Assembly: GCF_023109105.1 (NCBI RefSeq)
Contig: NZ_JALDTZ010000006.1
Coordinates: 37,632-101,631, forward strand
DNA: 64,000 nt
Reading direction: 5' to 3'
Origin: Streptococcus mitis
Lineage (GTDB): Bacteria; Bacillota; Bacilli; Lactobacillales; Streptococcaceae
Shown here one piece after another: positions 8,572-17,708 of this stretch (positions within the stretch are counted from its first letter, which is position 1; every line of letters starts with the position of its first letter). The notes under the pieces were generated by a model. It was not told the DNA's origin, searched no databases, and saw only the letters and a program-made list of their open reading frames with translations. The position numbers were made by a program, and so were the translations under genes.

Positions 8572-9293
8572 TATTTCTTGGTTACAGCCATGGTGTGTAG
8601 TTGGCTGATTTCTTTTTTATTGAGACGGCGTGATTCCCCTGGACGAAGGCCTGTCAAATCTAGATGTCCAAAATGTGTCCGAGACAACTTATCAACTTGG
8701 AGTCCAACTGCTTCAAACATCTTTTTAACCTGATGGTTACGTCCTTCATGAATAGTCAGCTGTACTACAGAGCGGTTTTTAACAGGATCTACTTTGAGAA
8801 TTTCGTAGACGGCTGGCTTCGTCTTCTTGCCATCAATCTCAAGACCACAAGTCAAGGGACGGAGGTTTTCTTTGTTAGCAATCCCTTTTACACGCGCCAC
8901 ATAGACCTTGTCGATTTCATTACGAGGGTGAATCATCTCATCGGTAAAGTCACCATCATTGGTCAAAATCAAGACACCTGATGTATCCCAGTCCAAACGT
9001 CCTACAGGATAGATACGCTCTTTCACATTAGGCAAAAGATCGACAACCGTCTTGCGACCCTTGTCATCTGTCACGCTTGAAATCACACCACGTGGTTTGT
9101 TGAGCAGATAGTAGACTTTTTCTTCGTTATAGATGGGTTGGCCTTCAACTTCGACCTTATCACCAGACTTGATAGTTGTCGCAAGTTCATGCACTACTTG
9201 ACCGTTGACAGTCACCAAGCCCTGCTTGATCAACTCTTCTGCTTTTCTCCTACTGGCCACACCTGCGTGGGCAATATATTTATTGATTCTCAT
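8571..9293 (-). CDS. rluB: 23S rRNA pseudouridine synthase RluB (RsuA family)
   Basis: Modifies a uridine in 23S rRNA helix 89 (E. coli U2605). The 240 residues comprise an S4 RNA-binding domain ([20 protein letters not shown], residues 1-50) and a pseudouridine synthase domain with the catalytic motif [18 protein letters not shown] (Asp near residue 103) and the downstream [11 protein letters not shown] element. Its start overlaps the end of scpB by 14 nt, as often seen for scpA-scpB-rluB operons in Firmicutes. Confidence 0.94.
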   Translation of the reverse strand: MRINKYIAHAGVASRRKAEELIKQGLVTVNGQVVHELATTIKSGDKVEVEGQPIYNEEKVYYLLNKPRGVISSVTDDKGRKTVVDLLPNVKERIYPVGRLDWDTSGVLILTNDGDFTDEMIHPRNEIDKVYVARVKGIANKENLRPLTCGLEIDGKKTKPAVYEILKVDPVKNRSVVQLTIHEGRNHQVKKMFEAVGLQVDKLSRTHFGHLDLTGLRPGESRRLNKKEISQLHTMAVTKK

Positions 9294-9849
9294 CTTCTTC
9301 TATCCTTTCACCAAATAATTGGCTTTCTTGTGCTTGAATTTCAAGCTCATCAATCACAGGCAATTCTTCCAAATGGTTAATACCCATGTAATCTAGAAAA
9401 TAATCCGTCGTTACATAGAGATTAGGTCGTCCAAGAACTTCTTTCTTCCCATCTTCTCGTATCAAGTCAAAGGCCTGTAACTTTGCCAAAGCTCCACTCG
9501 AATTAACCCCACGAATAGCGTCGATTTCTATACGTGTGATAGGTTGCTTATAAGCAATGATGGACAAGGTTTCAAGCGCAGCCCGAGATAGACTCTGGTT
9601 GATTGGCGCCTTAGAATATTCTTTTAAAATATCAGCAAATTGAGGCTTGGTTACCAATCTGTAGGCACCTCCTGTCTCAATCAGGACCAAACTGGAATCT
9701 GGGTCGTTATTATACTTCTGGACTAATTTTTCTAAACTCTGTTGGATGCCTGTCGGTGGCAAAGAGAGGAGTTCAGCTAACTGGCGGACTCTAATCCCAT
9801 CTTCACCCGCTACAAACAGGAGCGCTTCTATTTTTGCTAAAGTACTCAT
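9280..9849 (-). CDS. scpB: Segregation and condensation protein ScpB
   Basis: Kleisin-associated winged-helix subunit of the SMC-ScpAB condensin that compacts and segregates the chromosome. The 189-residue length is normal; two winged-helix domains are visible (about 1-85 and 90-160), the second with [22 protein letters not shown]. It follows scpA after 12 nt and overlaps rluB. No smc gene is in the window. Confidence 0.96.
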   Translation of the reverse strand: MSTLAKIEALLFVAGEDGIRVRQLAELLSLPPTGIQQSLEKLVQKYNNDPDSSLVLIETGGAYRLVTKPQFADILKEYSKAPINQSLSRAALETLSIIAYKQPITRIEIDAIRGVNSSGALAKLQAFDLIREDGKKEVLGRPNLYVTTDYFLDYMGINHLEELPVIDELEIQAQESQLFGERIEEDENQ

Positions 9850-9861
9850 ACTTCCTCTCTA

Positions 9862-10596
9862 TCAAGCCTGACTTTGTTCTACTTGATTTTCCTCATTCTT
9901 TTTTATGAGATAAATATCTCCAAAACTCTCTTTTTGAATCAAGAGAATTTCTTGGGTTTTAATCAACTCCAAGGTTGCTAAAAAAAGTGTAATGACCTCT
10001 TGTAAATCCTTGGTTTCTTTAAACAAATCCTGCAGGCATAGTTGTTGCCCTTCTACCAAGGATTCCCGAACGATGACCATCATATCCTCAATCTTATACT
10101 CATCCCGTAAAATAGTTGTATGGTTTTTCGAGAATTCTTCCTTTTTCTTGGTCAGTAAGGTTGAAAAGGCTAAGAAAAGATCGATCGTGGTCTTATCATG
10201 CACAAGTTCAGCATCCTCATAAATCAACTCTGTCGGTGCTTTTGAGTAATATTGAGCTCGTTCTTGGTGCTTCACTTCCAACTGCTCTCCCAAAAGTTTA
10301 AACTTGCGGTATTCTTCAATCTGAGAAAGGAGATCCTGCTCTAGGTCATCCTCTAAATCTGACACTGCCGCAACCTTTGGCAAGAGCTTACGACTTTTGA
10401 TCAGCATCAGTTGGCTAGCCATCACCATATATTCACCTGCCACTTCTAAACGCATGGCTTGTAAGGTTGATATGTAGGCTAGATACTGCTCAATAACTTC
10501 TGTAATCGGTACATCATAGATATCCATCTGATACTTTGAAACCAAGTGTAAGAGCAAGTCCAAAGGCCCTTCAAAATCTTTTAATTTAATATCCAT
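9862..10596 (-). CDS. scpA: Segregation and condensation protein ScpA (kleisin)
   Basis: The kleisin that bridges the SMC head domains in bacterial condensin. The 244 residues show the N-terminal SMC-neck motif [21 protein letters not shown] (8-28), the middle ScpB-binding segment, and a C-terminal winged helix. The start codon shares one base with the upstream XerD-like gene stop (TAATG), indicating coupled translation. Confidence 0.97.
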   Translation of the reverse strand: MDIKLKDFEGPLDLLLHLVSKYQMDIYDVPITEVIEQYLAYISTLQAMRLEVAGEYMVMASQLMLIKSRKLLPKVAAVSDLEDDLEQDLLSQIEEYRKFKLLGEQLEVKHQERAQYYSKAPTELIYEDAELVHDKTTIDLFLAFSTLLTKKKEEFSKNHTTILRDEYKIEDMMVIVRESLVEGQQLCLQDLFKETKDLQEVITLFLATLELIKTQEILLIQKESFGDIYLIKKNEENQVEQSQA

Positions 10597-11330
10597 TATC
10601 TATATTTTTCTAAGGTCATGACTGTTTTTAATCCCAATTTTTTGGCGATTTCATACAAGTCAACCTTTTCTTCAATTTGTCTCAGTATAAACTGTTCTCT
10701 CAATCCTTGAGCCGATAAATCTGCAAAACCTTTTTCCTTTAGAAAAGCTTCTAACTGACGAAAGGCCCATTGACGAGAATATGGCTTACCGGTTTTTTCA
10801 AAGAGGTAGGTCTGCCCCATCAAGGGGGCTAACTCTGCAAGTAATTTTGTGGGAAGACTCAAGATTCTTTGTTGAGAGGCTTTATTAATTCTCAATACTT
10901 GGAAATCTAGATTCACATCACTTATTTTTATGGCTAGAATTTCACTAGGTAAGAGGCCCAATTCAACTATCAATAAGGCTATTAAACGCCCTTCTGGATA
11001 GGTACTTTCTTGCCAGAAAGAACTCAAGTCTAAAAGCTCTGACTTGACTTGTTTTTTCTCAGCCTGTTTCGGTAATTCCAAACGATAAAAGGTACCAATC
11101 TTTCCTTTTTGGTACAAAAAGAAGAGAAATTGATTACAAGCAGAAAGTTTACGCTTTTGGGCACTAATTTTAAAATTTGACAGTTGAGCTTGGTAGATTT
11201 TTAAACTTGTCTCAGAAATTCGTTCTCCAATAAGATCTAAAAACTGCTCCAAGTCATATTTATAAGACTGTTTAGAATTACTAGATAGATTTTGCTTTTC
11301 TTCTAAAAATGTTAAAATCCATTCTCTCAT
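10596..11330 (-). CDS. XerD-like tyrosine recombinase with degenerate active site
   Basis: A 244-residue member of the lambda-integrase fold, with an N-terminal SAM-like DNA-binding domain (about 1-95) and a C-terminal catalytic-type domain. Active-site residues are largely lost: the first Arg region reads GLLPSE where active enzymes have GLRxSE, the HxxR box reads AQGLREQF (His replaced by Gln), and the next motif [13 protein letters not shown] lacks the His/Trp though the Tyr remains. It is probably not a working recombinase; streptococci use XerS for dimer resolution. Its conserved place before scpAB suggests a structural or regulatory role in chromosome handling, which is inference. Confidence 0.85.
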   Translation of the reverse strand: MREWILTFLEEKQNLSSNSKQSYKYDLEQFLDLIGERISETSLKIYQAQLSNFKISAQKRKLSACNQFLFFLYQKGKIGTFYRLELPKQAEKKQVKSELLDLSSFWQESTYPEGRLIALLIVELGLLPSEILAIKISDVNLDFQVLRINKASQQRILSLPTKLLAELAPLMGQTYLFEKTGKPYSRQWAFRQLEAFLKEKGFADLSAQGLREQFILRQIEEKVDLYEIAKKLGLKTVMTLEKYR

Positions 11331-11788
11331 TTGCTTTGAATCTCATATTCCTTACTAAAGTCATGTAAGAGGGCATTAACAGCCTTTAGTATAGACTTAC
11401 GTGTGATAATTCCCTGGAAGACACCATCCTTATCTACGACAGGGAGGAAGGACTCATCCACTAGCTTGTGCAATACATCCGTTAGATGATAATCTGGCTC
11501 CACAACTGCAACATTCTTTTTAGTCATATGAACAATGTCTGTATCCGCCATGGCCTCTTGACTCAAGCCATTCTCCATTTGGTAGGCTAAAATATCTCTT
11601 AGGCCAATTGTTCCGACAAATTTTCTCTTATCTGTTACTACTGGAACCCTACTATAGGTCATCTGACTAAGTAAGAGGATTGCATGATCTGCATTGTGAG
11701 TATCAATGAGCACAGCCAAATTTTCAGCAGGAGTCAAAAAGGTTTCCTCTTGCTCCAGCAAAAAGAGTTCAAATTCTTTGGCAATCAT
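11327..11788 (-). CDS. cbpB: CBS-domain protein CbpB (probable c-di-AMP sensor)
   Basis: A 153-residue protein made of two CBS motifs (about 15-70 with YSRVPVVTDKRKFVGTIGLRD, and 85-140 with FLPVVDKDGVFQGIITRKSI). Its Listeria and Bacillus homologues bind cyclic di-AMP and, when free, stimulate the stringent-response enzyme Rel; the same role here is inferred from family membership. It overlaps both neighbours by 4 nt (ATGA), placing it firmly in the racE-yidD operon. Confidence 0.88.
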   Translation of the reverse strand: MIAKEFELFLLEQEETFLTPAENLAVLIDTHNADHAILLLSQMTYSRVPVVTDKRKFVGTIGLRDILAYQMENGLSQEAMADTDIVHMTKKNVAVVEPDYHLTDVLHKLVDESFLPVVDKDGVFQGIITRKSILKAVNALLHDFSKEYEIQSK

Positions 11789-12306
11789 CGAGCAAACTCC
11801 TTGGATAAGCCAAGATAAACCTCATGATCACGTGTCAAAAAGTCCACTTTGAAATAACTGTCATCAATCTCCACACGAGCATAGAGACATTCTCTGATAG
11901 ACCCACGTGGTTGACTGATAGAACCTGGATTTAGAAAGAGGGTCTTGCCTTCCATCCAAGCGCTTGGCACATGTAAGTGACCATAAAGGCAGATAGCGGC
12001 CTCTTCCTCCTGAGCCCAGTAGTCCAACTTTTGAAAGTTGAAATTGATGTCAAACAAGTGACCATGGGTTTGGATAATCTTGGTCGAACCAAGCTCAGTC
12101 ACCAAACGTTCTGGATAGCCGGCATAGAAGTCCATGTTCCCTTTAACAACGCGGATGCCCTCCCAAAGGGGAGAATCAGGACGCAGTTCAGAATCGCCAT
12201 TATGAAAAACGGCATCAACTTTGCCCACATAGCGATCACGGATTTCTTCCACAATCAAGCTATCGCCATGAGAATCGCTCATTACAATGATGGTTTGCTT
12301 TGCCAT
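11785..12306 (-). CDS. YfcE/MJ0936-type metallophosphoesterase
   Basis: A 173-residue calcineurin-like phosphoesterase. The five metal-binding blocks are all present: SDSHGD (9-14), HNGDSEL, VVKGNMD, THGHLFD and YGHLHVP. The family hydrolyses phosphodiesters in vitro but the physiological substrate is unknown. It overlaps rdgB upstream by 25 nt and cbpB downstream by 4 nt. Confidence 0.9.
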   Translation of the reverse strand: MAKQTIIVMSDSHGDSLIVEEIRDRYVGKVDAVFHNGDSELRPDSPLWEGIRVVKGNMDFYAGYPERLVTELGSTKIIQTHGHLFDINFNFQKLDYWAQEEEAAICLYGHLHVPSAWMEGKTLFLNPGSISQPRGSIRECLYARVEIDDSYFKVDFLTRDHEVYLGLSKEFAR

Positions 12307-13253
12307 GATGGAAATACCTCCAAAAGTTTCTTAACGGCTAAGGCACGGTGAGATTGACTATTTTTTTCTTCAAGGGTTAATTCAGCTGAGGACTTGCCTG
12401 TCTCTCCTACAAGGAAGAGAGGGTCATAGCCAAAGCCATTTTCACCCTTAGGTTCAAAGTTAATGTAACCTGGCCAGTCTGCTTCAACAACCAAGCTTTC
12501 CTTGTTTGGACTGGCTACGACTAGGGTTGTATGGAATTGAGCCGAGCGGTCCTTGAGTTCAAAGACCATGGCTAATTCGTGCAAGAGTTTAGCATTGTTT
12601 TCTTGGTCAGTGGCTCCCACTCCTGCAAATCGAGCTGACCAAACGCCTGGCAATCCACCGAGGACATCGACTTTAAGACCAGAATCATCTGCTAGAACCA
12701 TCTTGCCTGTCAATTTGGAGATGGTTTCAGCCTTAAGGCGAGCATTTTCTTCAAAGGTCATACCAGTTTCAGCAACTTCAGGCAGATCTGGGTAATCATT
12801 GAGATTCTCCACATCATATCCAAGTTTGTCAAAGATAGCACGAAATTCCTTGGTCTTCCCTTCATTACGAGTCGCTATCAACAAGGTTTCTCTGACTTTG
12901 CTAGTTTCAAAGAAGGCTTCTACATCTACACCTTCTTTAGGTAATTCTACATGCAAGAGTTGCCCATTTTCAACCAAAAGCAAAGCTCCCTGACGTTGAA
13001 TAACTTCCAAGTTACGTCCCATTTCTTGGTTAAGGATATCTACCACAAAGGACAATAAACGGTATAGAGAACCATAGCGTAAAACAGTAACAGAAATAGG
13101 AAAACCTCGATCCTCATCTCGAAATCTTTGGGCAAACTCTAATAGAGGAAAATCCAAGTCATCATCAGTCAACGTCCGGACGCCACCAAAAATACCATAG
13201 GACCCGACATACCAGTCCTGGTCATCCTTATATTCATAAATGTTATTTGTCAT
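12282..13253 (-). CDS. rdgB: dITP/XTP pyrophosphatase (RdgB/HAM1) with extra N-terminal domain
   Basis: House-cleaning enzyme that hydrolyses deaminated purine nucleotides (ITP, dITP, XTP) to monophosphates. The catalytic HAM1 domain occupies about residues 124-323: [55 protein letters not shown] and [11 protein letters not shown]. The first ~120 residues are an additional domain, not part of standard 195-residue RdgB, that I do not recognise. I choose ATG 13253 (MTNNIYEY), because it overlaps the racE stop as ATGA, and not the longer frame from 13292. Confidence 0.92.
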   Translation of the reverse strand: MTNNIYEYKDDQDWYVGSYGIFGGVRTLTDDDLDFPLLEFAQRFRDEDRGFPISVTVLRYGSLYRLLSFVVDILNQEMGRNLEVIQRQGALLLVENGQLLHVELPKEGVDVEAFFETSKVRETLLIATRNEGKTKEFRAIFDKLGYDVENLNDYPDLPEVAETGMTFEENARLKAETISKLTGKMVLADDSGLKVDVLGGLPGVWSARFAGVGATDQENNAKLLHELAMVFELKDRSAQFHTTLVVASPNKESLVVEADWPGYINFEPKGENGFGYDPLFLVGETGKSSAELTLEEKNSQSHRALAVKKLLEVFPSWQSKPSL

Positions 13254-14044
13254 AATTCTACATGCTCCACATGAATCTCTTTTTCCAGCCATTCTTCACC
13301 AATTTGTGCAAAACTTTGGCTGCTGGCTGTTGTGTAAAAACGGTGATGGAGTGGTCCAGCATCGCGACCACGATTGATTTCAAAATAATTGAGTAAGACG
13401 GAAATATCTCGCACACATTCCGCACCACTATCGATGAGTTGAACCTTGGGCCCCATGACATTTTGAATAATAGGTCTGAGAAGCGGATAATGGGTACACC
13501 CCAAAATCAAGCTATCCACCTTTCCAACCAAGGGACGCAGAGTTTCATAGACCACTTTCTTGGTGACACTGGTTGACAGGGCCCCAGACTCCACCAAGGG
13601 GGCAAACTTGGGACAGGCCAAACTCTCTACCTGTAAGTCCGGATCCAGATCATGGATTTTCTGGCGGTAGATATCTGATTGTACCGTCATAGGCGTTCCA
13701 ATGACTCCGATTTTCCCACCTTGGCTGGACTTGATGGCTGCCGAAGCTCCTGGCAAAATTACACCCAAGACAGGAATGTCTAGTTGAGACTTGATTTCTT
13801 CCCAGACGACCGCAGTCGCAGTATTACAAGCAATAACAATCATTTTGACATCCTTGGTCAAGAGAAAGTTGACCAACTGCCAAGTATATTCACGAATTTG
13901 CTCAGCAGGACGAGGCCCGTAAGGTGCCCGTGCCGAATCTCCAATATAGACGATTTCTTCATGAGGAAGCTGGCGCATGAGCTCACGTACAACGGTCAAG
14001 CCTCCAACGCCCGAATCCAAAAAACCAATTGGTCGATTATCCAT
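13250..14044 (-). CDS. racE: Glutamate racemase
   Basis: Makes D-glutamate for peptidoglycan. The 264-residue protein has both catalytic cysteine motifs of cofactor-independent racemases: [10 protein letters not shown] (Cys near residue 73) and [11 protein letters not shown] (Cys near 184), with the N-terminal [11 protein letters not shown]. First gene of the nine-gene operon running to yidD. Called racE or murI in different annotations. Confidence 0.97.
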   Translation of the reverse strand: MDNRPIGFLDSGVGGLTVVRELMRQLPHEEIVYIGDSARAPYGPRPAEQIREYTWQLVNFLLTKDVKMIVIACNTATAVVWEEIKSQLDIPVLGVILPGASAAIKSSQGGKIGVIGTPMTVQSDIYRQKIHDLDPDLQVESLACPKFAPLVESGALSTSVTKKVVYETLRPLVGKVDSLILGCTHYPLLRPIIQNVMGPKVQLIDSGAECVRDISVLLNYFEINRGRDAGPLHHRFYTTASSQSFAQIGEEWLEKEIHVEHVEL

Positions 14045-14090
14045 ACAGTCTTCTTTCTAGTCTTATTTTTCTGATTGATAGTTCATTATC

Positions 14091-14119
14091 ATTATATTTC
14101 TCGCTGAAATTTCTGACAG
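14091..14119 (-). promoter_or_regulatory. Probable promoter of the racE-yidD operon
   Basis: Minus strand: CTGTCA, 17-bp spacer, TATAAT (14091-14096), 46 nt before the racE start. The -35 is weak. Confidence 0.6.
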
Positions 14120-14218
14120 ACTGGTAAACTCCAGACTATCTCCCTCTTAATCATAATCAAATATCAATAGAATGCAAGGAAAAAGTCTTATCCTTAAATA
14201 TCAGTTGAACATAGTGAG

Positions 14219-14245
14219 AAGTCTGGAATTTTCATCCCAGACTTT
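14219..14245 (-). terminator. Hairpin after yneF
   Basis: AAGTCTGG and CCAGACTT arms just past the yneF stop. The U tract is poor on the minus strand, so termination strength is uncertain. Confidence 0.6.
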
Positions 14246-14251
14246 TCCTAT

Positions 14252-14497
14252 TTATTTCTTTTTATTGTTAGCAAGGGCTGCTTTTTGTTGGCGAATGATT
14301 TGGTGGTACACTTGTTGCACCTTAGCTTCGCTTGGTTTTTGACCATTTGCACTCAACAGAGTACGAACTGCTTCTGCATTCAAACGTGGGTTATCAGCAA
14401 ATTCTTTTTCAATTTGCTTGCGCACCAAGTACATTCCTCCAAGAGCTCCACCAAGAAAAGCTAAAACAATCAAGACAATTGGTAAAATAAGGTCCAT
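14252..14497 (-). CDS. YneF family (UPF0154) membrane-anchored protein
   Basis: An 81-residue protein with a single N-terminal transmembrane segment (residues 3-25) and a conserved cytoplasmic helix region containing [21 protein letters not shown]. This is the UPF0154/YneF family, common in Firmicutes and of unknown function. An extended -10 (TGG-TATAAT, 14531-14539) and AGGAG ribosome site lie just upstream, so it is monocistronic. Confidence 0.92.
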   Translation of the reverse strand: MDLILPIVLIVLAFLGGALGGMYLVRKQIEKEFADNPRLNAEAVRTLLSANGQKPSEAKVQQVYHQIIRQQKAALANNKKK

Positions 14498-14599
14498 AAT
14501 ATTTCTCCTGTTTCTTTTTGAGTCTTCTATATTATACCATAAAGTCCCCCGCCTGACTAGTTTGATTTACGCTTTCAAGGATGGAATAGACAGCAAAAA

Positions 14600-14628
14600 G
14601 AACCCTGCTTTTCTGCAAAAGAGGGCTC
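14600..14628 (-). terminator. Terminator downstream of the CMD-cupin gene
   Basis: Minus-strand hairpin GAGCCCTCTTTT-GCAG-AAAAGCAGGGTTC followed by TTTTTGC. Confidence 0.7.
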
Positions 14629-14754
14629 CTTACTGAGTTTAATTTAAACTGTTTTCTTCATAGGATCTCTCCTTTTATATTGGTTTATCACTTTTATTAT
14701 ACACTCTTTCTAGATTTTTGTTTGAAGTCAGGATGAGTGAGGCTATAAAACGTA

Positions 14755-15516
14755 TTACTCTTGTGCTTTCAAATAGTCTTCTTCAGACACAGGTTCGTTC
14801 CATTCCGTACTAGTATTTTCACCAGGAATTTCAAAAGCTAAATGAGAGAACCAAGAATCCTTGCTAGCACCATGCCAGTGCTTTGTATTAGCTGGGATGG
14901 TAACGGTGTCGCCAGGTTGGAGTTTCACAGCATCTTTTCCCCATTCTTGGTAATATCCTTGACCACCCACACAGATGAGGACTTGTCCCCCACCTTTAGT
15001 AGCTCTATGGTTATGCCAATGATTGCGACAGCCTGGTTCGAAAGTAACATTAAAGATTGGGAAAGCTCCATCCGAGATTGGAGCTAGATAGGATTGACCC
15101 ACAAAGTATTGTTCATAAGCACTATTGTCTTGTCCAATTGGAAAAAATATTGAAGCTTGATAAGCTTCTTTTGCACTAGCGTCTGACGGGACATCCTCCG
15201 TCCAGATTGTTTTAGCTAGATTGAAAACGGCCCATGCTTTTGGCCAGCCTGCATAAAAAGCCACATGAGTAATGATGGCAGCAATTTCTTTTTTGCTCAC
15301 TCCATGCTTCTTGGCATTTGCAAGATGGTAAGACAAGGATTGATCTGTGATACCAGACGACATCAGTGCTACAACCGTGATAATACATCTTGTTTTCAGG
15401 TCAATATCTTGGTTATTCCAATTTTCTCCAAAGAGAATATCATCATTAAAATGGGCAAATTCTGGTGCAAAATCACCTAGGGCATCTCTCCCTGCTGTTT
15501 GTTTGATTTTTGACAT
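14755..15516 (-). CDS. Carboxymuconolactone-decarboxylase-like / cupin fusion protein
   Basis: A 253-residue two-domain protein. Residues about 1-115 form an AhpD-like CMD domain (RCIITVVALMSSGITDQSLS, HVAFYAGWPKAWAVFN); residues about 150-250 form a small cupin with the metal motif HWHNHRATKGGGQVLICVGG and the second motif HWHGASKDSWFSHLAFE. The CMD part lacks the CxxC of peroxidase-active AhpD. Fusions of this kind are usually annotated as decarboxylases, but no substrate can be read. It lies 46 bp after the aldo/keto reductase in one probable operon opposite a LysR regulator. Confidence 0.85.
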   Translation of the reverse strand: MSKIKQTAGRDALGDFAPEFAHFNDDILFGENWNNQDIDLKTRCIITVVALMSSGITDQSLSYHLANAKKHGVSKKEIAAIITHVAFYAGWPKAWAVFNLAKTIWTEDVPSDASAKEAYQASIFFPIGQDNSAYEQYFVGQSYLAPISDGAFPIFNVTFEPGCRNHWHNHRATKGGGQVLICVGGQGYYQEWGKDAVKLQPGDTVTIPANTKHWHGASKDSWFSHLAFEIPGENTSTEWNEPVSEEDYLKAQE

Positions 15517-15562
15517 AATTTTTCCTCCGTTGCTTAGATTTTAACTTCCCTAAAATTCAGTT

Positions 15563-16408
15563 CTACTTTTTTACCAATGTCATGAAAAATTCTGCTATTT
15601 CTGGAGCTTGGTGATCAAAGAAGAGGGATTTCCCCTGGTCTAAATCTTGAATGGTTGCCATCTCTTCTGCCGTCAATTCAAAGTCAAAGATATTGAAGTT
15701 TTCCTGCATGCGTTCTTTGCGAACAGACTTAGGAATCACCACAACGTCGCTTTGGAGGAGGAATCGCAATGCTACCTGAGCAACGGATTTCCCATATTTT
15801 TCCCCAATTTCTTTAAGAGTTGGCGTATTGAAGAAATCATTGCGCCCTTCTGCAAAAGGTCCCCAAGATTCGATTTGGCAGTTGTATTTATCTAAATAAG
15901 TCTTGGCTACTTTTTGTTGCTGGAAGATATGCGTTTCAATCTGATTCACAGCTGGCTTGATTTCTACAAAATGCTGCAAATCAATAAAACGATCTGGTGA
16001 GAAGTTTGAAACCCCAATAGCACGGAGCTTACCAGCCCTGTAGGCTTCCTCCATAGCTCTGTAAGTTCCATAGTAATCACCGAAAGGTTGGTGAATCAGC
16101 AAAAGATCGATATAATCTGTTTGCAATTTTTGCAAGGATTCTTCAATGGATGCCTTAGCCTTCTCATAACCGGCATTGCTAATCCAAATCTTGGTGGTGA
16201 TAAAAAATTCTTCCCGCGGAAGGCCAGATTCCTTGATAGCTTCCCCCACACCTGCTTCATTGCCATAAGCTTGAGCGGTATCAAAGGCACGATAACCGAC
16301 TTCGATAGCATCAAGGACTGCACGCTTGGTTTCATCTACCGGTGTTTGGTAAACTCCAAATCCTAATTGTGGCATTTTAACCTTGTTATTTAAAGTTTTG
16401 TAAAACAT
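15563..16408 (-). CDS. Aldo/keto reductase
   Basis: NADPH-dependent carbonyl reductase of the AKR superfamily, 281 residues, with the full TIM-barrel signature: GYRAFDTAQAYGNEAGVGEA (catalytic Asp and Tyr), KIWISN (catalytic Lys), LLIHQPFGDYY, GVSNF and IPKSVRKERMQEN (cofactor clamp). I place the start at ATG 16408, because AAGGAG lies 10 nt upstream; an upstream in-frame ATG at 16471 lacks a site and would overlap the intergenic control region. It shares a divergent intergenic region with the LysR gene, which probably regulates it. Confidence 0.9.
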   Translation of the reverse strand: MFYKTLNNKVKMPQLGFGVYQTPVDETKRAVLDAIEVGYRAFDTAQAYGNEAGVGEAIKESGLPREEFFITTKIWISNAGYEKAKASIEESLQKLQTDYIDLLLIHQPFGDYYGTYRAMEEAYRAGKLRAIGVSNFSPDRFIDLQHFVEIKPAVNQIETHIFQQQKVAKTYLDKYNCQIESWGPFAEGRNDFFNTPTLKEIGEKYGKSVAQVALRFLLQSDVVVIPKSVRKERMQENFNIFDFELTAEEMATIQDLDQGKSLFFDHQAPEIAEFFMTLVKK

Positions 16409-16443
16409 ATTCTGTATCTCCTTATTTCTTTTGATGCTTCTAG

Positions 16444-16461
16444 TTTTCACCCACTTGAAAA
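16444..16461. promoter_or_regulatory. Candidate LysR operator
   Basis: Perfect inverted repeat TTTTCA-CCCACT-TGAAAA in the intergenic region between the aldo/keto reductase and the divergent LysR gene. Assignment to this LysR protein is inference from position only. Confidence 0.4.
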
Positions 16462-16524
16462 TTTTGTACACTATTAATAAAGCAAACTAGTTTTCATAAA
16501 ACGAAAAGTAAAAAGGAGGTAAAC

Positions 16525-17358
16525 ATGCTTAACCTAGAAGAACTCGAACAACTCGTCGCTTTTAAAGAATTAGGGACACTCTCTAAAGTTGCAGAGAAAT
16601 TACTCATTTCGACACCTTCCTTATCACGTTCCTGCAAGCACTTGGAAGAGGATTTTGGTGTTCCCCTTTTTGACCGCAGTGCTAATCGGATTTCGTTAAA
16701 TAAAACAGGAGAACGTGCTGTCGAAGTTGCACGCAGAATTTTAAGTACTAGTCAGCAAGGCATCAAAGAAGTCAGACAGTTTGAGCAAAGCCTCAAGACC
16801 ATTACGATTGCTTCAGTCGCTCCTGCACCACTTTGGTCTTTGCTACCGCAACTAGCATCCCTCTACCCTAACAAACAAATTAGCCATCAAATTTGCTCTA
16901 TCCACAAGGTAATGGAAGCTATTGAGGAAGAAACCATTGATCTAGCTGTTCTCCCATTTGCATATGACCAGAATCAAACGACCTGTCTGCCCTATCTACA
17001 GGAGGAACTTGCCATTGCAGTCACTACGGGTCATGATTTGGCTCGTCTAGATGCCGTTAGCTTCGAGGCAATCAATGGTTATAACTTTCTCCTAATGCAT
17101 CAAATTGGATTTTGGAATGAATTGGTTCAAGAAAAAATGCCAGCTTCAAAATTTCTCATTCAGTCCAACCGTTTTGAGTTTGAAGAATTAGCCTACAATT
17201 CTACACTTCCTCGGTTTGCGACCAATCTCAGCCAAGAAAGGGAAAAGATTCAGGACGACCGAGTAATGATACCTATTTCCGACCCTGAAGCACATGTCCA
17301 CTATCATTTAGTGTCTCTTAATCCCGAAATCAACTTGACTGACTTAATAAATGTTTAA
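16525..17358 (+). CDS. LysR-family transcriptional regulator
   Basis: A 277-residue LysR-type regulator with the N-terminal winged helix-turn-helix (residues 1-60: LEQLVAFKELGTLSKVAEKL then STPSLSRSCKHLEEDFGVPLF) and a shortish effector-binding domain. The ribosome site AAAGGAGG is strong. Divergent from the aldo/keto reductase-CMD/cupin pair, the arrangement typical of a LysR protein controlling its neighbour; the effector is unknown. Confidence 0.92.
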   Translation: MLNLEELEQLVAFKELGTLSKVAEKLLISTPSLSRSCKHLEEDFGVPLFDRSANRISLNKTGERAVEVARRILSTSQQGIKEVRQFEQSLKTITIASVAPAPLWSLLPQLASLYPNKQISHQICSIHKVMEAIEEETIDLAVLPFAYDQNQTTCLPYLQEELAIAVTTGHDLARLDAVSFEAINGYNFLLMHQIGFWNELVQEKMPASKFLIQSNRFEFEELAYNSTLPRFATNLSQEREKIQDDRVMIPISDPEAHVHYHLVSLNPEINLTDLINV

Positions 17359-17372
17359 AATCGCCAGTAAAA

Positions 17373-17533
17373 GGAGTTTGGGACAAAAAGATTTCAATTT
17401 TTAAAAACCTTAATTATTAACCCCTTCAAATCTATAATTAAATGTGAAAAGCGAACAAATTAGAATTCTGATTACCAGAAAACTAGTTTTGTTCGCTTTT
17501 TATATTTTAGGTCGGACTTTTGTCCCAGCCTCC
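17373..17533. repeat. Nested inverted-repeat element (small mobile-like repeat)
   Basis: Outer arms GAGTTTGGGACAAAAAG (17374-17390) and CTTTTGTCCCAGCCTC (17517-17532) enclose an inner hairpin (17447-17500). The paired outer ends around a short non-coding core resemble small miniature-transposon-like repeats of streptococci. It sits between the LysR gene and the glucosidase stump. I cannot match it to a named family. Confidence 0.5.
17447..17500 (+). terminator. Terminator downstream of the LysR gene
   Basis: Inverted arms AAAAGCGAACAAA and TTTTGTTCGCTTTT followed by T-rich sequence, inside the larger nested repeat. Confidence 0.75.
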
Positions 17534-17708
17534 TCTTTTATATTTACATAAATAGCCAGTGTTTGAGAAGGTTTGAGTAGAATTTTTTCAGACACTTCTA
17601 CATCTTCATAGTTTGAAAGCAAAATCTGTCCATTTTGGTAGACTAGAGGTAAATCGATTTCCACTTCTGTGGCATAAAAGTTATTGAGCACTATCTCAGC
17701 CTTTTTCT
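17500..17708 (-). pseudogene. C-terminal stump of a GH13 alpha-glucosidase (TreC/DexB-like)
   Basis: Reading from just after the ABC ATPase stop, the minus strand gives KKKAEIVLNNFYATEVEIDL and then NGQILLSNYEDVEVSEKILLK and SQTLAIYVNIK before the stop at 17500. This is the all-beta C-terminal domain pattern of oligo-1,6-glucosidase/trehalose-6-phosphate hydrolase proteins. No catalytic barrel precedes it: its upstream neighbour is an ABC ATPase. In S. pneumoniae I recall a trehalose operon (treC-treP) between the racE and ami blocks, so this is probably the remains of treC after that operon was replaced. The last residues run into the inverted-repeat element. Confidence 0.65.
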
